Source: an uncultured Eubacterium sp. | GTDB lineage: Bacteria > Bacillota > Clostridia > Lachnospirales > Lachnospiraceae | Length of the DNA: 64,000 nt | Assembly: GCA_910580075.1 (NCBI GenBank) | Contig: CAJTVR010000005.1 | Coordinates: 25,327 to 89,326 of the forward strand | Direction of reading: 5' to 3' | Part shown: piece by piece, positions 1 through 7,135 of the stretch | Layout: each line of letters starts with the position of its first letter | Numbering within the stretch: the stretch's first letter is position 1 | Notes under the pieces: generated by a model | Told to the model about the DNA's origin: nothing | Databases searched by the model: none | What the model saw: the letters and a program-made list of their open reading frames with translations, nothing else | Translations under genes and position numbers: made by a program

Positions 1-784
1 TGCGTGAATAGGCAGAATCTTTCTGCAGCTCCATAGATACCAGTTTGCTGAAATAATGAAAAAAATCTGCGTCATAGCTGCGAAACGGCTGCATGGATTC
101 CAGCATCATAATGTGAGCGGTTTCGATACCCTGAATCTGTACAGCATCAATGAGCATGCCGGTCTGAAAAACCGGATTGATACAGTAATAGGCTGACGGG
201 CTTTTACGGACTTTTTCATTGATTCTGTTCGCCTGTATAAAATGAATGCCGGCTTCACTCACATATCCGGAGGCATTTTCTTCGTCAAGTATTTTATTAT
301 TTGGAACGATACCAGCAGAAAGCGCAAGGTATTTATTCTGCAGGTCGACCACGCAGACGGGATTTCCAAACAAATCTGCGGCGGTATCTGTCAGATACTG
401 CAGTCCGTTTCCGGAAAAAAGCGCGTTAATGAGTATGTGCATTCCGGCTGCAAGAGTCTGCGTTTCTGACAAAATTTCCATTGTGCAGTTAAACAAATCT
501 GGCAGAGAAATATCTGTGCCAAAATAAGTGATATTAAAAGAACTGTCATTATAAATGGAAAAATCAGCATCCTCTCCGCAGCAGAATATGGTAAAAATAC
601 CGCCCGTATCAGGAGCAGGCAGACAGGAGGATACGCACAGATATACGCAGGATGACAGAAAACCGGGTTCGCTGCCGGAAAGCAGACGGGCGCTTAAAAG
701 CTCGCAGCCTGGGGAAGGATTTGCGTAAATCCGGCCGTGGACATTTTTTTCTCTCAGTTTTTCAAGCAAAGATAAATATTCCAT
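1..784 (-). CDS. PucR/CdaR-like transcriptional regulator, N-terminal part (runs off window)
   Basis: An open frame of 261 codons runs leftwards from an ATG at 784 to the window edge with no stop, so the C-terminal part is missing. The visible part begins MEYLSLLEKLREKNVHG. It contains a segment around DLFGNPVCVVDLQNKYLA and then YFSKLVSMELQKD, the pattern of the sensory N-terminal half of PucR/CdaR-type regulators, which carry a C-terminal HTH_30 domain. That DNA-binding domain would lie outside the window, so the family call is by resemblance of the sensor half only. The gene is divergent from the thiolase/DUF35/ACP set across a 285-bp gap with two inverted repeats, and may regulate that set. 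The target and effector are unknown. Confidence 0.6.
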   Translation of the reverse strand, partial: MEYLSLLEKLREKNVHGRIYANPSPGCELLSARLLSGSEPGFLSSCVYLCVSSCLPAPDTGGIFTIFCCGEDADFSIYNDSSFNITYFGTDISLPDLFNCTMEILSETQTLAAGMHILINALFSGNGLQYLTDTAADLFGNPVCVVDLQNKYLALSAGIVPNNKILDEENASGYVSEAGIHFIQANRINEKVRKSPSAYYCINPVFQTGMLIDAVQIQGIETAHIMMLESMQPFRSYDADFFHYFSKLVSMELQKDSAYSR

Positions 785-887
785 AAATCTCCATTCCGCT
801 GCATAACCAGCAGCTTAAATTATGATCCTGGCATGCTGCGCTGCAGTCTGATAATCTTTTATTTTATATAAAGCAGGCAGATCATGC

Positions 888-905
888 ATTGTGCGCATGC
901 ACAAT
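888..905. promoter_or_regulatory. Perfect inverted repeat in divergent intergenic region (candidate operator)
   Basis: ATTGTGC and GCACAAT form perfect 7-bp arms around a GCAT centre. The palindrome lies between the divergent regulator and the thiolase gene, with no T-run, so it looks like a protein-binding site rather than a terminator. No binding specificity is known for it. Confidence 0.4.
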
Positions 906-990
906 AGAATTTAGTTTTCCTTTCTTAAGATTAGCCTTATGCACGATGAATTGCAAGCCCTTTTTCATATATACTTCTTATCATAAAAAG

Positions 991-1014
991 ATTCACAGGT
1001 AATTACGTGTGAAT
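991..1014. promoter_or_regulatory. Second inverted repeat upstream of thiolase gene
   Basis: ATTCACA (991-997) and TGTGAAT (1008-1014) are perfect 7-bp arms separated by 10 bp, ending 55 bp before the thiolase start. Spacing and position suit a dimeric regulator site near the promoter. I could not find a convincing -35/-10 pair in this gap. Confidence 0.35.
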
Positions 1015-1069
1015 TTTGTAAGCAGCACAATACATTAGAACTGGAACGGTAAGGAAAAGGAGAAAAATT

Positions 1070-2380
1070 ATGAGCAGGTTAGGCAGGTACAGCAGAAGCG
1101 TATCCATTATCGGCGTCGGATGCACGCCTTTTATGTATACAGTGGATCACCCTGAGACAAACGGGCTGACAGAAGGGGAACTGTTTGGATATGCTGCATT
1201 AAAGGCAATGGAAGATGTAGGGGTAAATCCCAAAGATGTTGATTTTTATTTTCATGGAGAAGCAAGCCCGTTAAACGGATCGAATTATCTGACACCAAAT
1301 GTGCAGATTGCAAACTGGTTTGGAATGAAAGGAAAAGGCTCCATTCATCACTCCGAGGCATGCTGCACCGGATATCTTGCAATTGAACAGGCAGCAAATG
1401 CGGTAGCTTCCGGCAAATATGACTGTGTGCTCACAGGAGCAGTAGAATTTGGCGACAGCACGCCCTCTCCGGCAGACAGTGTAGAAAGCCCGAAGCATCC
1501 GTATAAGCGTGATAAGATGACAATGGACAAATTCTTAAAGACGACTTCCTGGCTTTATGACCGTGCCTATACCAGAAGCCTAATGGCAGGACAGGAACTG
1601 ATTTACGATGACGCGGCAGAATGGTATGTGCGTACACGCGGTATTACAGCTCAGCAGATGAATGATACACTGAACTGGATGTGCATCAACAACAGACGGA
1701 ATGCATCCGTAAATCCGCTTGCAATCGAAAGAAGAACATACGAATCACTTGCGAAGGAAGCTGGGATGACATTAGATGAATATATGAATTCACCATATAA
1801 TCCGCGCATGGGCGATTTCTTAAGAGCAGGCGGCATCGAATTAAAATGTGACGGTGCGGCAGCAGCCATTGTATGTGCAACAGAAAAGATTCCGGAAATT
1901 GCGAAAAACTTAAAACACCGTCCAATAGAAATCTTAGGCATTGGAAGCGCAGCATGCGAAGCGACAACGCCGCATTTTGAAGTCTGCGCAACGCAGGAAG
2001 CAGTACGCCAGGTATATGAGCTGACAGGGCTTTCCGGAGATGATTTAGATCTCTTTTTTGCAAATGACTTTATTATTACATCTCATCTGGTTTCAGCAGA
2101 AATCGCAGGTTATCTGCCATATGCGCAGGGCTGGAAATATATCTGTGACGGACGTACCGCATGGGACGGAGACAAACCGATTAATACAAACGGCGGACGC
2201 ACTTCCTTTGGACATGCACATGCAGCTTCCGGCCTGGCAGATGTTTATGAAGCCTGCAAGCAGATGTGGGGAGAATGCGGGGAGCGCCAGGTCAAAAAAC
2301 AGCCGGAAACAGCTATGCTGCGCGGCTATGGCGGTGCACAGAATGTAGCTGCGGTCGTAATCCGTACCCTGAGCGAATAG
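1070..2380 (+). CDS. Thiolase-like condensing enzyme
   Basis: 436 aa with an AGGAG ribosome site 7 nt before the ATG. The fold signature is of the SCP2/DitF-like thiolase group: the catalytic cysteine region is SEACCTGYLAI (C98/C99), and the C-terminal thiolase motif appears as GGRTSFGHAHAASG with H382, a variant of the usual GHPxGxSG. Such enzymes make or break carbon-carbon bonds between acyl thioesters. The next genes encode a zinc-ribbon OB-fold protein, the usual structural partner of this thiolase group, and an acyl carrier protein. A carrier-bound substrate is therefore plausible, which would be unusual for a thiolase. The product cannot be predicted. Confidence 0.8.
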   Translation: MSRLGRYSRSVSIIGVGCTPFMYTVDHPETNGLTEGELFGYAALKAMEDVGVNPKDVDFYFHGEASPLNGSNYLTPNVQIANWFGMKGKGSIHHSEACCTGYLAIEQAANAVASGKYDCVLTGAVEFGDSTPSPADSVESPKHPYKRDKMTMDKFLKTTSWLYDRAYTRSLMAGQELIYDDAAEWYVRTRGITAQQMNDTLNWMCINNRRNASVNPLAIERRTYESLAKEAGMTLDEYMNSPYNPRMGDFLRAGGIELKCDGAAAAIVCATEKIPEIAKNLKHRPIEILGIGSAACEATTPHFEVCATQEAVRQVYELTGLSGDDLDLFFANDFIITSHLVSAEIAGYLPYAQGWKYICDGRTAWDGDKPINTNGGRTSFGHAHAASGLADVYEACKQMWGECGERQVKKQPETAMLRGYGGAQNVAAVVIRTLSE

Positions 2381-2694
2381 ACAGGTTTCAGGCTGGAAAC
2401 TGCACTGGAAATGATGAGCTGTAAACACAGTTCAGCAGAAAAAAGAACTGAAAAAAATTTAGCAAAGCAGATGTGTGCAGAAAGCAGGGCAGGCAGGAGC
2501 AGTGAAATGTCTGGAAGAAAATGAGATTTGGAAAATGTATTTAGAACAGAGAGCCGAAAACACAGAGTTTAACAGGCAGTACAGCGGGAGCAGAGAACTG
2601 AAAAGACGGGGAAATTTGCAGCGGGAGCAGACGGCTGCAACAGTGAGGAGATTTTTAAAGGCATGGAAGAAGGAAGATTTAGGAGGTAATGATT
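2381..2694. other. Intergenic gap inside thiolase set
   Basis: This is a 314-bp stretch without a convincing gene. A weak CAGTTC/GAACTG stem sits at 2428-2450 without a T-run. An 86-codon + frame starting at 2475 has no ribosome site and runs into the next gene, so I do not call it. AGGAGGT at 2681-2687 serves the DUF35 gene. The length of this gap within an apparent operon is unexplained. Confidence 0.5.
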
Positions 2695-3108
2695 GTGAGC
2701 ATTCAATTAGAAAAAGTAGTCCAGAAATTCTATGAAGGTCTGGAAGAAGGAAAATTTTTGGGACGTAAATGCCCGGAATGTGGAAATGTAGAATTCCCGC
2801 CCGTTTATGCCTGCAACGCATGCGGAAACTACGAAACACAGTGGTATGAAATAAGCGGTAAAGCAAAACTAAACTCTATTGTACTGCCGGCAGCGCTTTC
2901 CTCAAAACCGGAATATAAAAAACTCGGAAAATATGCATACGGTGAAGTAGAACTGGAGGAAGGCACAAAACTAAACGCAGTCGTGCGCGGCATCAGCAAG
3001 AAAAACCGTGCCGAACTATCAGCCAGGCTTCCGCTTGCCTGCCATGCAGCAGTTTTTGAAAGGGAAGGCGGTTTTAAAACAGTTGTCTTTGATTTAGACG
3101 AAAATTAA
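2695..3108 (+). CDS. Zn-ribbon/OB-fold protein (DUF35 family), thiolase partner
   Basis: 137 aa from a GTG at 2695. That start lies 7 nt after AGGAGGT, whereas the in-frame ATG at 2689 is only 1 nt after it, so GTG is preferred. The N-terminal half has a rubredoxin-type zinc ribbon, CPEC (26-29) and CNAC (40-43), followed by a beta-rich OB-fold with the typical segment YGEVELEEGTKLNAVV. Proteins of this family bind thiolase-like enzymes and are needed for their activity, for example in archaeal HMG-CoA synthesis and the Phl acyltransferase complex. The preceding gene is its obvious partner. Confidence 0.85.
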   Translation: MSIQLEKVVQKFYEGLEEGKFLGRKCPECGNVEFPPVYACNACGNYETQWYEISGKAKLNSIVLPAALSSKPEYKKLGKYAYGEVELEEGTKLNAVVRGISKKNRAELSARLPLACHAAVFEREGGFKTVVFDLDEN

Positions 3109-3149
3109 GTTTCATACATAATAAAATATACAGAATAGGAGAATGAAAA

Positions 3150-3389
3150 ATGGAAAGAAAAGAATTAGAAGCACAGGTACTGAAAATGGTAGCAGCATCC
3201 TACAAAAAAGATGCAGACAGCCTTTCTGTGGAAACATCTTTTAAAGATGATTTAGGCGGTGCATCCGTACAGATGGTGGCTCTTGTTTCAGAAATCGAAA
3301 ATGAGCTGGACGTAGCGCTTATGCTTTCTGATGCAAGCGCATGCAGCACAATCGGAGAACTGGTTGATTTAATTCAGGAGGAATTATAA
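3150..3389 (+). CDS. Acyl carrier protein
   Basis: 79 aa of acidic four-helix ACP type with a ribosome site (AGGAG) before the ATG. The phosphopantetheine serine is S39 in DDLGGASVQMVALVSEIE. The usual DSL becomes ASV, so the serine is kept but its neighbours differ from housekeeping ACPs. This suggests a dedicated carrier recognised by specific enzymes. It lies 41 bp after the DUF35 gene and is the last gene before a strong terminator. Probable role: carry the acyl chain handled by the thiolase-like enzyme. Confidence 0.85.
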   Translation: MERKELEAQVLKMVAASYKKDADSLSVETSFKDDLGGASVQMVALVSEIENELDVALMLSDASACSTIGELVDLIQEEL

Positions 3390-3429
3390 ATACTGCCTGA
3401 AAACTTAATGCGTCAGCCTTCCTGTTAGA

Positions 3430-3511
3430 AATGACGGACAAAGCAGAACATAAATCCAGGTTACTGTTCAATAAAACAGAACGGATTTTTGCTTTGACCG
3501 TCATTTTTTAT
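3430..3511 (+). terminator. Rho-independent terminator after ACP gene
   Basis: A 16-bp stem with one mismatch, AATGACGGACAAAGCA (3430-3445) and TGCTTTGACCGTCATT (3490-3505), encloses a loop with its own small CTGTT/AACAG hairpin. The right arm runs into a T-rich tail. It closes the thiolase/DUF35/ACP unit. Confidence 0.8.
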
Positions 3512-3572
3512 TTGCGAAATCAGTAAAAATCTGCCGGCGTTACTTCACAGGATAAAAATATTATGTTATTTT

Positions 3573-3601
3573 TGACCTAATCCATGAAAGCGTACATAAT
3601 A
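3573..3601 (+). promoter_or_regulatory. Sigma-A-like promoter candidate
   Basis: TTGACC, a 17-bp spacer and CATAAT form a fair match to the vegetative promoter. The nearest gene on this strand starts about 870 bp downstream, so either a long leader or a chance match is possible. Confidence 0.3.
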
Positions 3602-3931
3602 AGTTAAAAAAAGCAAAAAATAAGGATAATCAGGTAAAAGATTTTCCAGAAAAAATAGCATATAGTATCATTAGCAGAAAAATAAAGCGGTTCAGGATGC
3701 ATCGGCATATACAGAGCAGGCAGTTTCATGGATATAACGCTTCCAGATCATGGGAAGAGCCCGGATACGTCAGATGTTCCAGCCGCAGCTTTCGCTGTGC
3801 CGTCAATAAGCTTCATGCAGATGGCAGTTTGTGCACGTTTGTCATAAATCCCAATGGCTGGTACACGAGTGCAGTGACCGCCTGTTATTTATAGTAATCT
3901 TATAGTCTTTTTTGCCAGCTGCTTCACAACT

Positions 3932-3996
3932 GTCAGCAATCGATGAGTCTGCATTGTTTCCTTCCTCATGACCGTCAGCCATCGGTGGGGCTGCAT
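3932..3996. repeat. Diverged 23-bp direct repeat pair
   Basis: Units at 3932-3954 and 3974-3996 share the pattern GTCAGCnATCGnTGnGnCTGCAT, with 4 differences in 23. Further loose CAGCGGTCAG-type words occur to about 4160. The function is unknown. Confidence 0.5.
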
Positions 3997-4216
3997 AGAT
4001 ACCTTCTTCTGACTTGCGCAGCTGCAGAATATTACCATAAATGTCAGGCGGTCAGTGTACTTGTGTACTGTCAGGCCAATTCGGATAAACTGAAAACTGG
4101 CATAGCGGTCAGCTTATTTATGATATAAAAACTGCGGCTCCAAATGAAATAGCGGTCATCCCAGGCCTGCATTTTATTCTGGATAAAATGGCGAATCTTT
4201 AATTTCAGGGAGTCTG

Positions 4217-4335
4217 ACCGGAAAGAGGCAGACCTGCCAGAGAGCACCACCCATTCAGAAATCTGCTTTCGGGGAGTTTTCTGCGAACCGGAAAGAGGCA
4301 GGCCTGCCAGAGAGTATCCGCCATTCAGGAATCTG
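4217..4335. repeat. 49-bp direct repeat, two copies with 70-bp period
   Basis: Copies at 4217-4265 and 4287-4335 both begin ACCGGAAAGAGGCAG and end CATTCAGnAATCTG, with a few mismatches. Each contains the near-palindrome GGCAGRCCTGCC. Fainter related words (GGAATCTGTAT) continue to about 4410, just upstream of the AraC-GH39 gene. Confidence 0.65.
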
Positions 4336-4473
4336 TATACCGCCAGCTTTCTGCAGGCTGGGAAACCGCATATCCTTCAGCAGTCTCCAGTCTGGGCGGG
4401 AATCTGTATTCTTCCAGCTGCTGCACAAAAGCGGCTTCCGCCCGAATGCACGCAAACACAGAGTGAGGTAAAA

Positions 4474-6861
4474 ATGAAGAACGAAAGAAAAATAGTACAG
4501 TTTTATTTTGTAACAGATCCCGAATCATCCACACACTATCATCAGAATTTAGAAATCCTCTACATACTAAAAGGGGAAATGGACGTTCAGATAGACGAAA
4601 CGCATTATATGCTGCGGGATGGGGATTTCATTCTGATTAATGCGAATAAAAGGCATTCCATTTATGTAGAAAAAGAACAACTTGGTGCGCGTTTCTTTAT
4701 TGATTTCCATTTGCTGGCAGAATATCTTGGAACAATGCAGATGATGTTCTGGTGCAATACAGTGACAGATAAAAATGACGCTTATGATCAAATGCGCAGT
4801 ATGCTCGACCGGATTCTGGATAGATATTACGAGAGGGAAAATGAAAGTGTGCTGCATCTGCATGCACTGTATTTTGAACTGCTTCATCTTTTGACAAGCA
4901 ATTTTATGGTGAAAGCAGATGATGTGCGGCTGAATGTGGAAAGTTCACAGGACCGCATCCGGGTGCATCAGATACAGAATTATATCCAGGCAAACTATCA
5001 TAGCCAGATCAGCCTGAACGACCTGGCTGACAGGCTGTATTTATCGAATGCTTATCTGTCGAAATATGTAAAAAAACACCTGGGCCTGACCTTTATGGAA
5101 TATCTGAATAATGTGCGGCTCTTTCATGCAGTCGATGAACTGCTGTATACGGACAAAAATATGACACGCATTGCCCTGGATAACGGCTTTCCGACATCCG
5201 CCGCATTTAATAAGGCTTTCCGGGATATCCATGGGGAAGCCCCGAATGCATACCGCAAGCGGATGCGTCAGGTAAAACTCGACCAGTCTGACGAAGGGAA
5301 GGAAGAGGATAGCAGGCAGAGACTTTTAAAATATATCAGGTATAAAGAAGAAAAGAAAGAAGCAGAAGAAAAAAACTGTATCATATGCAGGGCAGATGCA
5401 AAACAGATCATAAGCCGTGCCGTAGTCTGGAAACGTGCGGTCAATATCGGAGAAGCATATGCGCTGCTTCAGGCAGAAGTACAGAACCAGCTGCTGGAAA
5501 TCAGTAATGAGACAGGCATTGAATATGTAAGAATCTGGAATCTGCTTTCAGAAGAAAGCTTTTTTGAAGAAAAGGAAAAAGGCAGATATAATTTTCATAA
5601 ACTGGACCTGGTACTGGATTTTCTGGCGGATCACCGTCTGAAGCCATATATCGAACTGGGAAATAAACCAGGACTGTTTTTCAATACGCCGCGGCAGGAA
5701 AGATCTAAAAACAGGCGCTCAGTACCTTCATTTGACAGATTCTGTGAAATGATCAGGGAATTTTTTATGCATCTGCGAAACCGGTATGGGGAAGAGGAAA
5801 CAGAAAACTGGTATTTTGAATTCTGGAACAATCCGGAATTAAAAATATCTGAGGAAAACGGAGATTATTATGTTTATTTTGAAGCAGTTTACAGGATGCT
5901 GAAAGAAATTCTTCCTGACAGCAAAATCGGAGGGGCAGGATTTGCGCTTGGATATGAAACGCAGGCCTGCAGAGGCATTTTTAAGATATGGAATAAGCGT
6001 AAAGTTTACCCGGATTTTCTATCCTTTTGTTCATACCAGTATACGCTGTTTACAGACGGGGACATGCGGTACGCCAGAAAGTCCATAGACGGCCACTATA
6101 TAGAAAACCAGCTGGAACTCATGCGGGAAGTGATGGAGGAAGCAGGATTCCAGATACCGGAAATTCATATCAGCGAGTGGAATTTTACAGGATCAAACCG
6201 GAATGTAATAAATGACGGGTATGCACAGGGCGCATATATATTAAAGACGTGCATCAATATGACAGACAGTGTGGATTTTATGGCATACTGGCACGGGCTG
6301 GATATCAATTCTGATTACTATGATTCCGATACGGTATTAACAGGAGACAGCGGCCTGCTTTCAAAAGATGGAATCAGAAAACCATCTTTTTATGCGTTTC
6401 AGTTTCTGGGAAAGCTGCAGCCTAATATTATAAAAAGAAACGAAAACTATATTGTGACGACAAACGGAAGAGGAAGATATGTGGCTGCCTGTCATAATTA
6501 TAAAAAACTGTCCGCTGATTATGTGTTTACTCAGGAAGAGGAAATCGGAGCGCAGCAGCAGGAACAGTTTTTCGAAGATACCGAATCTATGGATTTCAGG
6601 CTCTGCCTGCGGCATATTCAGAATGGGGAGTATCAGGTAAAAATTTATTATGTGAATAAAGAAAACGGAAATGTACAGGAACTGTGGAGAAAGCTCGGTT
6701 ATGCAAAACGTCTGGAGAAGGATGAAGCTGAATATTTGAAAGTGCGGGCTACGCCTGCTATGGAAATGAAAACGATACGGGTGGAGGATGAGACCATGGA
6801 GCTTCATAATCTGCTGAAAGCGCAGGAAATCAGGCTTTTGGATATACGGTATCTGTATTGA
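4474..6861 (+). CDS. AraC-family regulator fused to GH39-like domain
   Basis: 795 aa. A cupin-type sensor occupies about residues 8-75 (HYHQNLEILYILKGEMDV...). A double helix-turn-helix AraC domain spans about 168-268. A GH39 beta-xylosidase-like barrel spans about 310-660. In GH39 the acid/base glutamate lies in a WNEP motif; here it reads FWNNPEL, with N453 in place of that glutamate. The nucleophile-like glutamate is kept (ISEWN, E568). The barrel may therefore bind a sugar rather than cut it. The gene heads a glycosidase/transporter operon and is probably its sugar-responsive activator. The start is the ATG after a GAGGTAAAA ribosome site. Confidence 0.85.
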   Translation: MKNERKIVQFYFVTDPESSTHYHQNLEILYILKGEMDVQIDETHYMLRDGDFILINANKRHSIYVEKEQLGARFFIDFHLLAEYLGTMQMMFWCNTVTDKNDAYDQMRSMLDRILDRYYERENESVLHLHALYFELLHLLTSNFMVKADDVRLNVESSQDRIRVHQIQNYIQANYHSQISLNDLADRLYLSNAYLSKYVKKHLGLTFMEYLNNVRLFHAVDELLYTDKNMTRIALDNGFPTSAAFNKAFRDIHGEAPNAYRKRMRQVKLDQSDEGKEEDSRQRLLKYIRYKEEKKEAEEKNCIICRADAKQIISRAVVWKRAVNIGEAYALLQAEVQNQLLEISNETGIEYVRIWNLLSEESFFEEKEKGRYNFHKLDLVLDFLADHRLKPYIELGNKPGLFFNTPRQERSKNRRSVPSFDRFCEMIREFFMHLRNRYGEEETENWYFEFWNNPELKISEENGDYYVYFEAVYRMLKEILPDSKIGGAGFALGYETQACRGIFKIWNKRKVYPDFLSFCSYQYTLFTDGDMRYARKSIDGHYIENQLELMREVMEEAGFQIPEIHISEWNFTGSNRNVINDGYAQGAYILKTCINMTDSVDFMAYWHGLDINSDYYDSDTVLTGDSGLLSKDGIRKPSFYAFQFLGKLQPNIIKRNENYIVTTNGRGRYVAACHNYKKLSADYVFTQEEEIGAQQQEQFFEDTESMDFRLCLRHIQNGEYQVKIYYVNKENGNVQELWRKLGYAKRLEKDEAEYLKVRATPAMEMKTIRVEDETMELHNLLKAQEIRLLDIRYLY

Positions 6862-6869
6862 GAGGCTTT

Positions 6870-7093
6870 GAGGGGGATGACTTCACGGACGCCGGGCGGA
6901 GAAACTTTTTCCTTTTTCTGTTCCGCCTGCGAACAGTAAGAAATTCTAAATTTTCTGCTTCCAGGCTGTGGCTGCGGACGGAGCGGTGCCGTAGTCTGGA
7001 AGCAGAATACTTAGAACTTCCTGCTTTTTGCAGGCGGAACATCAGAAGGAACAGGTTCTCCATCCAGCGTCCGGGAATCCATCTCCCCCCCCC
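6870..7093. repeat. Long imperfect inverted repeat (about 95-bp arms) with C9 tract at its right edge
   Basis: The left arm (about 6870-6963) and right arm (about 6996-7093) are reverse complements at roughly 80% by eye. The apex match CTGCTTCCAG / CTGGAAGCAG is perfect, and CTGTTCCGCCTGC pairs with GCAGGCGGAACATCAG. The loop is about 32 bp. The transcript would fold into a long hairpin between the AraC-GH39 gene and the next glycosidase. There is no T-run, so it is not an ordinary terminator. A run of nine C (7085-7093) lies at the right foot, about 43 bp before the next start codon. Confidence 0.8.
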
Positions 7094-7135
7094 AAAGAGA
7101 AAGAAATATATAAAACAACTGAAAGGAAAAATGAA

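Larger units (their letters stand above)
3512..4473. other. Long gene-poor gap with degenerate repeats
   Basis: This stretch of about 960 bp is AT-rich at first and then G+C-richer. I see no convincing gene; the short + frames at 3697-3894 and 3943-4128 lack ribosome sites and family resemblance. It holds a promoter-like element at 3573-3601 and two sets of degenerate direct repeats (3932-3996 and 4217-4335). It may be a decayed region or a long leader of the glycosidase operon. Confidence 0.5.

Noticed and set aside
2475..2735. 86-codon + frame between the thiolase and DUF35 genes
   Set aside because: No ribosome site, low-complexity polar product, and it runs into the well-supported DUF35 start.
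7028..7135. N-terminal extension of the GH106-like protein through the hairpin and C9 run
   Set aside because: No ribosome site at 7028, while the ATG at 7136 has one at proper spacing and matches the family start. A phase-variable start is therefore not supported.
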